9,977 nucleotides of DNA, from positions 3,574-13,550 of the forward strand of contig DEIW01000200.1 of the NCBI GenBank assembly GCA_002352705.1. Reading direction: 5' to 3'. The DNA comes from Bacteroidales bacterium UBA2764. Lineage in GTDB: Bacteria > Bacteroidota > Bacteroidia > Bacteroidales > Paludibacteraceae. Both the position numbers and the translations under genes were made by a program. The notes beneath the pieces were generated by a model that had not been told where the DNA came from, searched no databases, and saw only the letters and a program-made list of their open reading frames with translations. This document shows, in pieces, positions 1 to 6,204 of the stretch (position 1 is the stretch's first letter; every line of letters starts with the position of its first letter).

Positions 1-33
1 GCGAATCACCCGCGAATCACCCGTGAATCACCC
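1..33. repeat. 11-bp tandem repeat, three copies
   Basis: Three head-to-tail units of GCGAATCACCC occupy bases 1-33; the third has one change (GTG for GCG at its start). The array probably continues to the left of the window edge, so its full copy number is unknown. It lies outside any supported gene. Confidence 0.8.
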
Positions 34-362
34 GCGTTTGGATGCGCAAAACCCCGTAAAAACCTAATGAAAGCATCGAAAGAATATCGACGGAACTTTG
101 GGAAGGCATTGTGCCAAACAAAACAACGCCTCCGGGGAGTGGGCTATAGATACGGCTTCCCGTTGCATCCGGAGCGTCGTCCGGTGTATCACCCATATCG
201 TGGTTCAGTCCTCGGCCTGCATTGCAATTATTACTGCCCTCAGCGAAAATGAGCACTTAGACGTGCACCTTTCCGTTTCCTGCGCTGTACGCATCGAAAT
301 TATCCGAATTCTCATAATGCGTTTTGGCGTTCGGCAGAGCCATTGCAATGGTAGGGCACTTT
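1..362. other. stretch without a supported gene
   Basis: This stretch lies downstream of the minus-strand GHL10 gene and contains no frame I would call a gene. What it holds: an 11-bp tandem repeat at its left edge (listed separately); a 12-bp palindrome at 340-351 about a dozen bases past the GHL10 stop, too short and without a T-run to be a convincing terminator; and a minus-strand frame running from an ATG at 343 to base 17 that is broken once by a TAA at 257-259 (discussed in the findings). Plus-strand frames here have no recognisable protein features and no good starts. Confidence 0.5.
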
Positions 363-1646
363 TTACTCCCAGGGTAAAACAAAGGTGTCTTTTGGGTTGT
401 CCTCGGCGGAGTAGATATTTCTGATGGAGTCACATACTCCGCGGGGGTTGCGTAGGAGGGGACGGGTGGAGTAGAAACACTCGCCGGTAATCTCCGGAAT
501 AGTGCGGTTGAGGTCCATCTGGCGGCTGATTTCGTTGCCTTCCTGCCAAGGCGTAGTCTTCGTAGTTTTCGTAGTTTGCGTATCTTGGAGTCTATACGGA
601 GCCATGCCGATATAAAGTTTGCATTTGGTGCCCCGGACTTCGTTCGCCCACCAATGTGCAAGCACCTCGTAATCCGCTACTTTCTTGCCTATCTCCCAAT
701 AGAGTTGGGGCAGGACGTAGTCTATCCATCCCTCTTTAATCCAGAGACGAATGTCGGCGTAGAGGTCGTCATAATTGGTGATGCCGGCTTGTGTCTTGCT
801 GCCTGTCGAATCGACGGATGCGTTTCTCCAGACGCCGAAAGGCGAGATGCCGAACTCTACAGAGTCCTTGCATTCGCGGATGGTCTCGCTAATCTCGCGG
901 ATGGCCATGTTGACGTTGTTCCTGCGCCATTCATGAATATCCGTAAAACCGCGCGGGTAAAGGCGGAAAGTGGCGGTGTCCGGCAGTTGTTGTCTGCCCG
1001 CAGGATAGGGATAGAAATAGTCATCCATGTGAATGGCTTGGATGTCGTAACGCTGGACGATATCCTGAACGATCGTACAAATCCATTCGCGTGTCACGTC
1101 AAGACCGGGGTTGAAATACCATTGTTTGTTGTATTCCCAGAACCAGTCCCGATGTTTTCTCCAGACGTGGTCTGCACAGATCTCCGAAGTGTCCGTCTTA
1201 GCCAGATTGACGCGGTATGGGTTGAGCCATACATGCACCTCCATATTGCGGGCATGAGCCTCGGTAATGGTCCATTGCAAGGGATCAAAACATTTACTTA
1301 TTTTCTCATTTTCACATTTGCTCATTTGGGAGTTCCAGACGCCTTGTTTGCCGGTGAGCCAGTGTGAGACGGGTTCGTATTCGCTATAATAGAGTGCATC
1401 AGCTGTCGGGCGCACTTGGAAGATGATGGCATTGATGCCTATTGCGTGCAGCGAGTCGAGTATCCAAATCATCTCTTTCTGCTGCTTCTCCGTATCTCCC
1501 ACCGCTTCTTTCGAAGGCCAATCGATATTCGCCACCGTCGCTATCCATGCACCGCGGAAGCCGATGCCGGCTCTCAGAAACCCCACCTGACCTCCCCACA
1601 AGGGGAGGAAAAGAAGACACGTTAGTATGGTATATATTCGTTTCAT
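363..1646 (-). CDS. GHL10/DUF187 family secreted glycoside-hydrolase-like protein
   Basis: A 427-residue exported protein of the GHL10 (DUF187, 'glycosyl hydrolase-like 10') family, presumed to act on a glycan in the periplasm or at the outer surface; the substrate is not known from sequence. Residues 1-26 look like a signal peptide (MKR start, hydrophobic 7-17, possible cleavage after Leu-Arg-Ala at 24-26). Family landmarks follow: FRGAWIATV (30-38), IIFQVRPTADALYYSEYEP (74-92), VHVWLNPYR (137-145), IHMDDYFYPYP (205-215, acidic pair Asp208-Asp209), ISPFGVWRN (267-275), DYVLPQLYW (309-317), LYIGMAPYR (344-352). The ATG at 1646 is chosen because it begins the signal peptide; the frame is open upstream to 1874 but that part translates the repeat and the antisense of the neighbouring gene. 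Oddities: two in-frame tandem-repeat inserts, a signal peptide partly encoded by a G-rich repeat, and an end right after LPWE where many relatives, as I recall, carry on into a C-terminal beta-sandwich-like region. Confidence 0.88.
   Translation of the reverse strand: MKRIYTILTCLLFLPLWGGQVGFLRAGIGFRGAWIATVANIDWPSKEAVGDTEKQQKEMIWILDSLHAIGINAIIFQVRPTADALYYSEYEPVSHWLTGKQGVWNSQMSKCENEKISKCFDPLQWTITEAHARNMEVHVWLNPYRVNLAKTDTSEICADHVWRKHRDWFWEYNKQWYFNPGLDVTREWICTIVQDIVQRYDIQAIHMDDYFYPYPAGRQQLPDTATFRLYPRGFTDIHEWRRNNVNMAIREISETIRECKDSVEFGISPFGVWRNASVDSTGSKTQAGITNYDDLYADIRLWIKEGWIDYVLPQLYWEIGKKVADYEVLAHWWANEVRGTKCKLYIGMAPYRLQDTQTTKTTKTTPWQEGNEISRQMDLNRTIPEITGECFYSTRPLLRNPRGVCDSIRNIYSAEDNPKDTFVLPWE
552..587 (-). 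repeat. 9-bp tandem repeat inside GHL10 gene
   Basis: Four 9-bp units on the plus strand (CGTAGTCTT, CGTAGTTTT, CGTAGTTTG, CGTATCTTG). Read on the coding strand they encode a three-residue repeat, QDT-QTT-KTT-KTT (residues about 354-365), just after the YRLQ strand of the barrel. Because the unit is a multiple of three, copy-number change would keep the frame. Confidence 0.8.
1289..1328 (-). repeat. degenerate 8-bp tandem repeat inside GHL10 gene
   Basis: Five imperfect 8-bp units; on the coding strand CAAATGAG, CAAATGTG, AAAATGAG, AAAATAAG, TAAATGTT. They encode the odd, lysine/cysteine-rich stretch QMSKCENEKISKC (residues about 107-119), sitting where relatives have only a short link before the conserved DPLQ motif. 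This looks like a low-complexity insertion in an otherwise conserved enzyme. Confidence 0.7.
1578..1613 (-). repeat. G-rich hairpin repeat, copy B (within signal peptide)
   Basis: On the plus strand this is AACCCCACCTGACCTCCCCA followed by CAAGGGGAGG. It contains an internal CCTCCCC/GGGGAGG inverted pair and is an inverted near-copy of 1657-1694. It encodes residues about 12-24 of the GHL10 protein (FLPLWGGQVGFL), i.e. most of the hydrophobic core and tail of its signal peptide. Confidence 0.8.
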
Positions 1647-1652
1647 GATTCT

Positions 1653-2315
1653 TTGATTTCCCTCCCTTGTGGGGAGGGTTGGGGTGGGGTTTCTCCGGTC
1701 TCCGTCTCTCCTCATCCTATTTATGACCATTACGGCGAGCGGATGTCCAAGAACGATGCCTGCCGGGCACTGGCACTCCCGGAGGGCAAGCAGTACATGC
1801 TTTTCTTCGGGCTTGTGCGGGCTTACAAAGGTTTGGATTTGCTCTTGGATGCTTTTGCAGCAGTGAAAGACCAACTGCCTGACTTGCAGTTAATCATTGC
1901 CGGTGAGTTCTATGAACAGGAAGACAAATACCGCTCGCAGATAGAGGCGAACGGACTTGCCGATCGGGTCATCCTCCGCAATGAGTTCATACCCGATGCC
2001 GACCTCCGCAAGTATTTCGGCGCGGCGGACCTCATCGTGCAGCCTTATAAATCGGCAACGCAGTCCGGAGTGACACAGGTCGCTTTCCATTTCGAGAAAC
2101 CGATGCTGGTCACCAATGTAGGCGGTCTGGCGGAGATTGTGCATGACCACCAAATGGGTTATGCCTGCGAACCTTCTGCTGAGGCGATAGCGGAAGACCT
2201 CTTGGATTATTTCGCGCATAACCGTCAGGCGGCTTATACGGAATATTTGAAAAAAGAGAAAACCAAATACGCGTGGTCTAATATGACTGCTGCGTTCCTG
2301 AATATCTGTAAATAA
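1653..2315 (+). pseudogene. family-4 glycosyltransferase, N-terminal half missing
   Basis: The C-terminal nucleotide-sugar-binding domain of a GT-B fold, family-4-like glycosyltransferase that would have joined a sugar to a surface glycan on the inner face of the cytoplasmic membrane. Recognisable parts, counted from the TTG at 1653: SPHPIYDHYGE (19-29, the linker region), YMLFFGLVRAYKGLDLLLDAF (start of the C-terminal Rossmann fold), LQLIIAGEFYEQ, VILRNEFIPDADL, and the donor-site region with ADLIVQPYKSATQSGV and VTNVGGLAEIV. Intact relatives run to roughly 370 residues; the acceptor-binding N-terminal domain of about 170 residues is absent. The frame before residue 17 only translates the G-rich repeat. 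Initiation could use the TTG at 1653 or the in-frame ATG at 1743, but half an enzyme is unlikely to work. It is followed by a hairpin and by kpsF 38 bp on. Confidence 0.8.
1657..1694 (+). repeat. G-rich hairpin repeat, copy A (at gene junction)
   Basis: The segment starts TTTCCCTCCCTTGTGGGGAG and goes on with GGTTGGGGTGGGGTTTCT. CCCTCCC and GGGGAGGG can pair as a hairpin; the right half has four G-runs. Its reverse complement matches copy B over about 36 bases with a few differences, so A and B form a long inverted pair around the GHL10 start codon. Sequences of this form are, from memory, dispersed in Bacteroidetes genomes. The homologous part of the truncated glycosyltransferase begins within about ten bases of its right end. 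Confidence 0.8.
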
Positions 2316-2318
2316 CGC

Positions 2319-2338
2319 ATCCGCCAGGTTTGGCGGAT
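2319..2338 (+). terminator. hairpin between GT4 remnant and kpsF
   Basis: ATCCGCCA and TGGCGGAT form a perfect 8-bp stem with a GGTT loop, starting three bases after the glycosyltransferase stop and ending 15 bases before the kpsF ATG. There is no T-run after it, so it is not a standard rho-independent terminator; it may be a transcript-end or RNA-stability element, or a weak attenuator. Confidence 0.45.
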
Positions 2339-2353
2339 CAAACCCGATAACAA

Positions 2354-3406
2354 ATGTCAGAAATTGAAATCAAACAGCGTGCGGTTGATTGTCTGCAAAT
2401 GGAGGCTAAAGCAATCATAGCATTGGAGAAACGTATAGACGACAACTTCCTACGGGCGGTCGAACTCATCCGTTCCTGCAAAGGGAAGGTCGTTGTAACG
2501 GGAGTGGGGAAGTCTGGACATATCGGCTCCAAGATTGCTGCAACATTGGCGTCAACCGGCACACCGGCATTCTTTCTAAACCCCTTGGATGCTTATCATG
2601 GTGACTTGGGTATGCTGGCCACGGGAGACGTACTGTTGGCGATCTCCTATTCCGGCGCAACCGAAGAGTTGTTGCGCTTCCTGCCGCTGATCCAAGACAA
2701 GCATATTCCTATCATCGGCATGTCCGGAAACCCCGAATCACTGTTGGCTAAGTATTCGGATGTACATCTCAATATAGCCGTGGAGCGTGAGGCGGATCCG
2801 TTGAATCTCGTCCCGACTTCTTCTACTACCGTTACCCTCGCTCTTGGAGACGCGCTTGCTTGTGCACTTATCGAGGCGGCGCATTTCCAGCCTACGGACT
2901 TTGCCATGCTCCATCCCGGAGGTGACCTCGGACGAAAACTGCTGGCGAAGGTGGAAGATGTTATGTTCACGGACAACCTGCCTTTCATTCGTCCTGATGC
3001 GCTGATGAGTGAAGCAATTCAAATTGTCACGAAAGGCAAGCTTGGGGTGGGCATCGTTGTGGAGAATATCTCTTCCTCTATTGAGGGGAAGACGGAAGGG
3101 GTTCCCTCCCTCGTGGGAATCATCACCGATGGAGATATACGTCGCGCTATGCAGCATCTCGGCTCTACTTTCTTCTCGGCAAAGGTAAGCGAAGTTATGT
3201 CCCGCAACCCTAAAACAATTAACAAGTCTGCAAAGATTGTAGAAGCCGGTGAAATGATGAACCATTATTCCATCCACACATTAATTGTTGTTGACAGTGA
3301 TCATTCTTCTCTCCCGTATAGGGACAAATCAACAGTTTTTTCTCCTCGTGTAGTAGGAGTCATCGACTCCTTCTCCTGCCTCCCCGGCACGCGGTTTTAT
3401 CATTAA
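2354..3406 (+). CDS. kpsF: KpsF/GutQ-type D-arabinose-5-phosphate isomerase
   Basis: A cytoplasmic enzyme that interconverts ribulose 5-phosphate and arabinose 5-phosphate, first committed step toward Kdo, the sugar linking lipid A to LPS core. The SIS domain (about 1-200) shows VTGVGKSGHIG (48-58, with the family Lys at 53), YHGDLGM (81-87), SYSGATEE (98-105), PTSSTT (154-159), LGDALA (164-169) and HPGGDLGR (187-194). Two CBS domains follow: LVGIITDGDIRRAM (253-266) in the first and VVGVIDSF (333-340) in the second. At 350 residues it is longer than the usual ~320-330; the surplus is two loops, about 238-251 and 315-331, each just before the final strand of a CBS domain. The ATG at 2354 gives the full SIS N-terminus. 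It is the first intact gene of the plus-strand glycan series and ends 12 bp before the next. Isomerase identity is firm; that it serves Kdo here is inferred. Confidence 0.9.
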   Translation: MSEIEIKQRAVDCLQMEAKAIIALEKRIDDNFLRAVELIRSCKGKVVVTGVGKSGHIGSKIAATLASTGTPAFFLNPLDAYHGDLGMLATGDVLLAISYSGATEELLRFLPLIQDKHIPIIGMSGNPESLLAKYSDVHLNIAVEREADPLNLVPTSSTTVTLALGDALACALIEAAHFQPTDFAMLHPGGDLGRKLLAKVEDVMFTDNLPFIRPDALMSEAIQIVTKGKLGVGIVVENISSSIEGKTEGVPSLVGIITDGDIRRAMQHLGSTFFSAKVSEVMSRNPKTINKSAKIVEAGEMMNHYSIHTLIVVDSDHSSLPYRDKSTVFSPRVVGVIDSFSCLPGTRFYH

Positions 3407-3418
3407 AAATAAAAAATT
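3406..3418 (+). promoter_or_regulatory. A-rich translation leader of the NTase-PLP fusion gene
   Basis: The bases between the kpsF stop and the next ATG are almost entirely A and T (AAAATAAAAAATT) with no Shine-Dalgarno core. Bacteroidetes are known to favour such unstructured A-rich leaders; this supports the ATG at 3419 as the start. Confidence 0.4.
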
Positions 3419-5206
3419 ATGCAAGCAATCATATTAGCAGCCGGAATGGGCAAGCGCTTGGGTAAGTACACCCACGATAATACCAAGTGTATGGTCAAAG
3501 TGGGAGGAGTGACACTCATTGAGCGTCTCCTGCACCAATTGGATAAACTGCATCTGGAGCGAGTAGTCATGGTAATAGGCTACAAAGCGCAAGAGTTGAA
3601 GAACTATCTTGCAACGATAGAAACCAAGACACCACTGTGCTTTGTGGAGAACCCGATATATGACAAGACTAACAATATCTATTCGCTCTATCTGGCAAAG
3701 GATTACATGTGCGAACAAGACACACTCTTGCTGGAGTCCGATATTATCATGGAGGATGCCGTATTGACCAAACTGGTGAACCATCCTTACTCAGACTTGG
3801 CTTTAGTGGACAAATACGAGAGTTGGATGGATGGCACTGTAGTCACCATAGATGGCGAAAACCGCATCCTTCGTTTTATTCCGAATAGTCAATTCCGTTA
3901 CGAAGAAATACCGCAGTACTACAAGACGGTAAATGTATATAAGTTCTCGCAATCTTTCTCGCAGCATATGTATGTTCCTTTCTTGGAAGCGTATAGCCAA
4001 GCTATGGGAAAGAACGAGTACTATGAACAAGTACTCCGTGTCATCACTATGTTGGATAATTCCGGTATGAGGGCACTTCCACTTGAAGGCGAACAATGGT
4101 ACGAGATAGACGATGTGCAGGACTTGGATATAGCTGAATCTATTTTTACCGATAAGCAATATGACTTGCTTTGTTCGCGCTATGGAGGTTATTGGAGATA
4201 TCCGCACATGCTGGATTTCTGTTATCTGGTCAATCCCTATTTCCCGAACCAGCGCTTACGGGATGAATTGGCAGCCAGTTTCCAAAGGCTCTTGACGGAG
4301 TATCCTTCCGGGCAGCGTGTGAATGACTTGCTGGCAGCCAAGAACTTCAACGTAGAGCAGCAATATATCGCAGTCGGAAACGGTGCCGCTGAACTGATAA
4401 ATGCACTCATGTCCTCTCTGCAAGGCAAAGTGGGTGTTATTCGTCCGACCTTTGAAGAATATCCGAACCGTTTGCCCCAAGATAGGGTGGTAGTCTATCA
4501 AACAAAAGCACCTGATTACGGTTATTCGGCAGATGATTTAATGACTTATTTTGCAGACAAAGAGATAGCAAATATAGTCCTTGTCAATCCTGATAATCCT
4601 TCCGGTAACTATATTCCATTCAAAGATTGTATCCGTTTGGCGGAATGGTGTCAATCGAACCAAATCAAGTTGATAATAGACGAGAGTTTTATTGATTTCT
4701 CTACGGAACACCCGACGTACATTGCAAATGAGATACTTGAGGCACACAATAATCTTATAGTCATGAAGAGTATCTCCAAATCTTACGGCGTGCCAGGATT
4801 GCGGTTAGGCGTGATGGCTTCATCCGATATGAAACTGATGTCTGCCGTTCGCTCCAAACTCAGTATATGGAACATTAACTCTTTTGGCGAGTTCTTCATG
4901 CAGATATTGGGCAAATATGAGAAACCCTATAAGCAAGCAATGGATGAGTTCCGGGCAGAACGAAGCCGCTTTGTGGCAGAGTTACAGACAATACCATATT
5001 TGCGTGTCCTTCCCTCTGAAGCCAATTACGTACTTTGTGAGGTGAAATCCTCTCACACACCGCGTGAATTAGCAGTCAAACTCTTACGCGAGCACATGAT
5101 ATTAATCAAGGATTGCACAAGCAAATGCGGTGCGCCGTTCATTCGCCTTGCCGTCCGTGATACGAAAGATAATAACCGATTGATAGAGGCTCTAAAGCAA
5201 TTATGA
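3419..5206 (+). CDS. LicC/PntC-like nucleotidyltransferase fused to a fold-type-I PLP enzyme
   Basis: A 595-residue two-domain cytoplasmic enzyme. Residues 1-245 are a sugar-nucleotide-type nucleotidyltransferase: IILAAGMGKRL (4-14), NTKCMVKVGG (21-30), ENPIYDKTNNIYSL (77-90), a metal-site aspartate in LLLESDI (Asp108), and WYEIDDVQDL (227-236). This layout resembles CTP:phosphocholine cytidylyltransferase LicC and phosphonate cytidylyltransferase PntC more than hexose-1-phosphate enzymes. Residues 250-595 are a class I/II aminotransferase domain like HisC or the threonine-phosphate decarboxylase CobD: VGNGAAELI (319-327), VNPDNPSGN (389-397), IIDESFIDF (419-427), SISKSYGVPGLRLG (451-464, Schiff-base lysine 454) and a C-terminal FIRLAVRD (574-581). 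PLP-site residues look intact. The two domains probably make and activate one compound, an amino-alkyl phosphate or phosphonate. Its stop overlaps the next start in an ATGA. Domain identities are firm, the substrate is not. Confidence 0.88.
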   Translation: MQAIILAAGMGKRLGKYTHDNTKCMVKVGGVTLIERLLHQLDKLHLERVVMVIGYKAQELKNYLATIETKTPLCFVENPIYDKTNNIYSLYLAKDYMCEQDTLLLESDIIMEDAVLTKLVNHPYSDLALVDKYESWMDGTVVTIDGENRILRFIPNSQFRYEEIPQYYKTVNVYKFSQSFSQHMYVPFLEAYSQAMGKNEYYEQVLRVITMLDNSGMRALPLEGEQWYEIDDVQDLDIAESIFTDKQYDLLCSRYGGYWRYPHMLDFCYLVNPYFPNQRLRDELAASFQRLLTEYPSGQRVNDLLAAKNFNVEQQYIAVGNGAAELINALMSSLQGKVGVIRPTFEEYPNRLPQDRVVVYQTKAPDYGYSADDLMTYFADKEIANIVLVNPDNPSGNYIPFKDCIRLAEWCQSNQIKLIIDESFIDFSTEHPTYIANEILEAHNNLIVMKSISKSYGVPGLRLGVMASSDMKLMSAVRSKLSIWNINSFGEFFMQILGKYEKPYKQAMDEFRAERSRFVAELQTIPYLRVLPSEANYVLCEVKSSHTPRELAVKLLREHMILIKDCTSKCGAPFIRLAVRDTKDNNRLIEALKQL

Positions 5207-6204
5207 AAACTATTTGTATCTGCGGCGGTGGTTCTTTAGGTCATGTGATGGCTGCTGTTTTAGGCAGTCACGAAGGCATAAAGATAAATATTTTAACAGG
5301 TCATCCCGAGGCTTGGAATGAGTCTATATGCGCTACAGATACAGTAGGGAAAAAATATTCTGCAGTGGTAAACAAAGCAACCGCCAACGCCTCAGATGTT
5401 ATACCTGAGAGCGATATAATATTGTTTTGTTTGCCGGGCTATTTGATTAGAGAGACACTCTTGAAAATACATCCATACGCACAAGGAAAACCCGTTGGAA
5501 GTGTGGTCTCAAGTACCGGATTCTTCCAAAATGCCGAAGAAATATTAGGTTCCAAGGCTTCTCTGTATGGCTTTCAGAGAGTTCCTTTTATTGCAAGAGT
5601 ACGCGAGTATGGCAAAACAGCGGATTTATTGGGCTATAAGAAAGAGCTTTTGATGGCAACAGAGAACATAGAAGATTCTTTTATCGGTTTATGGTCGGAA
5701 TGGCTTATGACGCCCGTCCATAAACTTAATAATAAGTGGGAGGCGATTCTTTCGAACAGCAATCCGTTGTTGCACACCTCTCGCTTATATTCTCTTTGGC
5801 ATCATTACGAAACGGAGATATATGTCGAGCCGATATTGTTTTACGAGCAATGGGATGATGCTGCATCGGAATTATACGTAGCGATGGATAGTGAGTTTCA
5901 GCAATTATGCAAACGGTATGAAGCCCATATTCCGGATGTGCTGACCTATTACGAAAGCAGCAATCCACAAGAGTTGACGCGAAAATTAAATTCCATTGCT
6001 GCATTTAAAGGAATTCCGGCTCCTATGAAACAAACTGAAAAAGGCTGGACGCCGGACTTTCCCAGCCGCTATTTCACTGAAGATTTTCCGTATGGCTGGC
6101 AGTTAATAAAAGATTTAGCTGTCAAAAATAATTTATCAACCCCCACGATAGACATGGTGCTACAATGGGGTATAGGCAAAATAAATGAGAGACTTAGTCG
6201 TTAA
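5203..6204 (+). CDS. octopine/opine dehydrogenase-like NAD(P)-dependent oxidoreductase
   Basis: A 333-residue cytoplasmic oxidoreductase of the NAD/NADP octopine-nopaline dehydrogenase family, whose members reductively join an amine (often an amino acid) to a 2-oxo acid. The N-terminal Rossmann fold has ICGGGSLGHVMA (6-17), with a second core strand IILFCLPGY (72-80). In the C-terminal domain SNPLLHTSRL (185-194) carries the position of the family's catalytic histidine (His191), and RYFTEDFPYGW (289-299) matches the conserved acidic/PYG motif. Length is close to the 330-400 of the family. It overlaps the fusion gene by 4 bp (ATGA) and the LicD-like gene by 20 bp, so translation is likely coupled to both. 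The context points to modification of the compound handled by the fusion protein. Methanopantoate- or glycerol-3-phosphate-dehydrogenase-like activity is a less likely alternative. Confidence 0.8.
   Translation: MKTICICGGGSLGHVMAAVLGSHEGIKINILTGHPEAWNESICATDTVGKKYSAVVNKATANASDVIPESDIILFCLPGYLIRETLLKIHPYAQGKPVGSVVSSTGFFQNAEEILGSKASLYGFQRVPFIARVREYGKTADLLGYKKELLMATENIEDSFIGLWSEWLMTPVHKLNNKWEAILSNSNPLLHTSRLYSLWHHYETEIYVEPILFYEQWDDAASELYVAMDSEFQQLCKRYEAHIPDVLTYYESSNPQELTRKLNSIAAFKGIPAPMKQTEKGWTPDFPSRYFTEDFPYGWQLIKDLAVKNNLSTPTIDMVLQWGIGKINERLSR

Noticed and set aside
1..33. Start of a CRISPR array
   Set aside because: Units are 11 bp and directly adjacent, with no spacers.
340..351. Terminator for the GHL10 gene
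   Set aside because: CCATTGCAATGG is a palindrome with no loop of usable size and no T-run, too short for a stable hairpin terminator.
67..424. Plus-strand open frames near the left edge
   Set aside because: No recognisable motifs, no good start context, and part overlaps the end of the GHL10 gene on the other strand.
576..1367. Long plus-strand open frame (263 codons) opposite the GHL10 gene
   Set aside because: It is the antisense of a gene with many conserved family motifs; its translation shows no domain-like pattern of its own.
1578..1694. Terminal inverted repeats of an insertion sequence
   Set aside because: Only about 43 bases lie between the two copies and no transposase is present in the window; they look like two dispersed hairpin repeats.
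1647..1874. Upstream extension of the GHL10 frame to an earlier start
   Set aside because: The extra 76 residues translate the G-rich repeat and the antisense of the glycosyltransferase; the signal peptide begins at the ATG at 1646.
2738..3277. Minus-strand open frame of 179 codons opposite kpsF
   Set aside because: It is antisense to the well-conserved SIS and CBS motifs and lacks any protein-like features.
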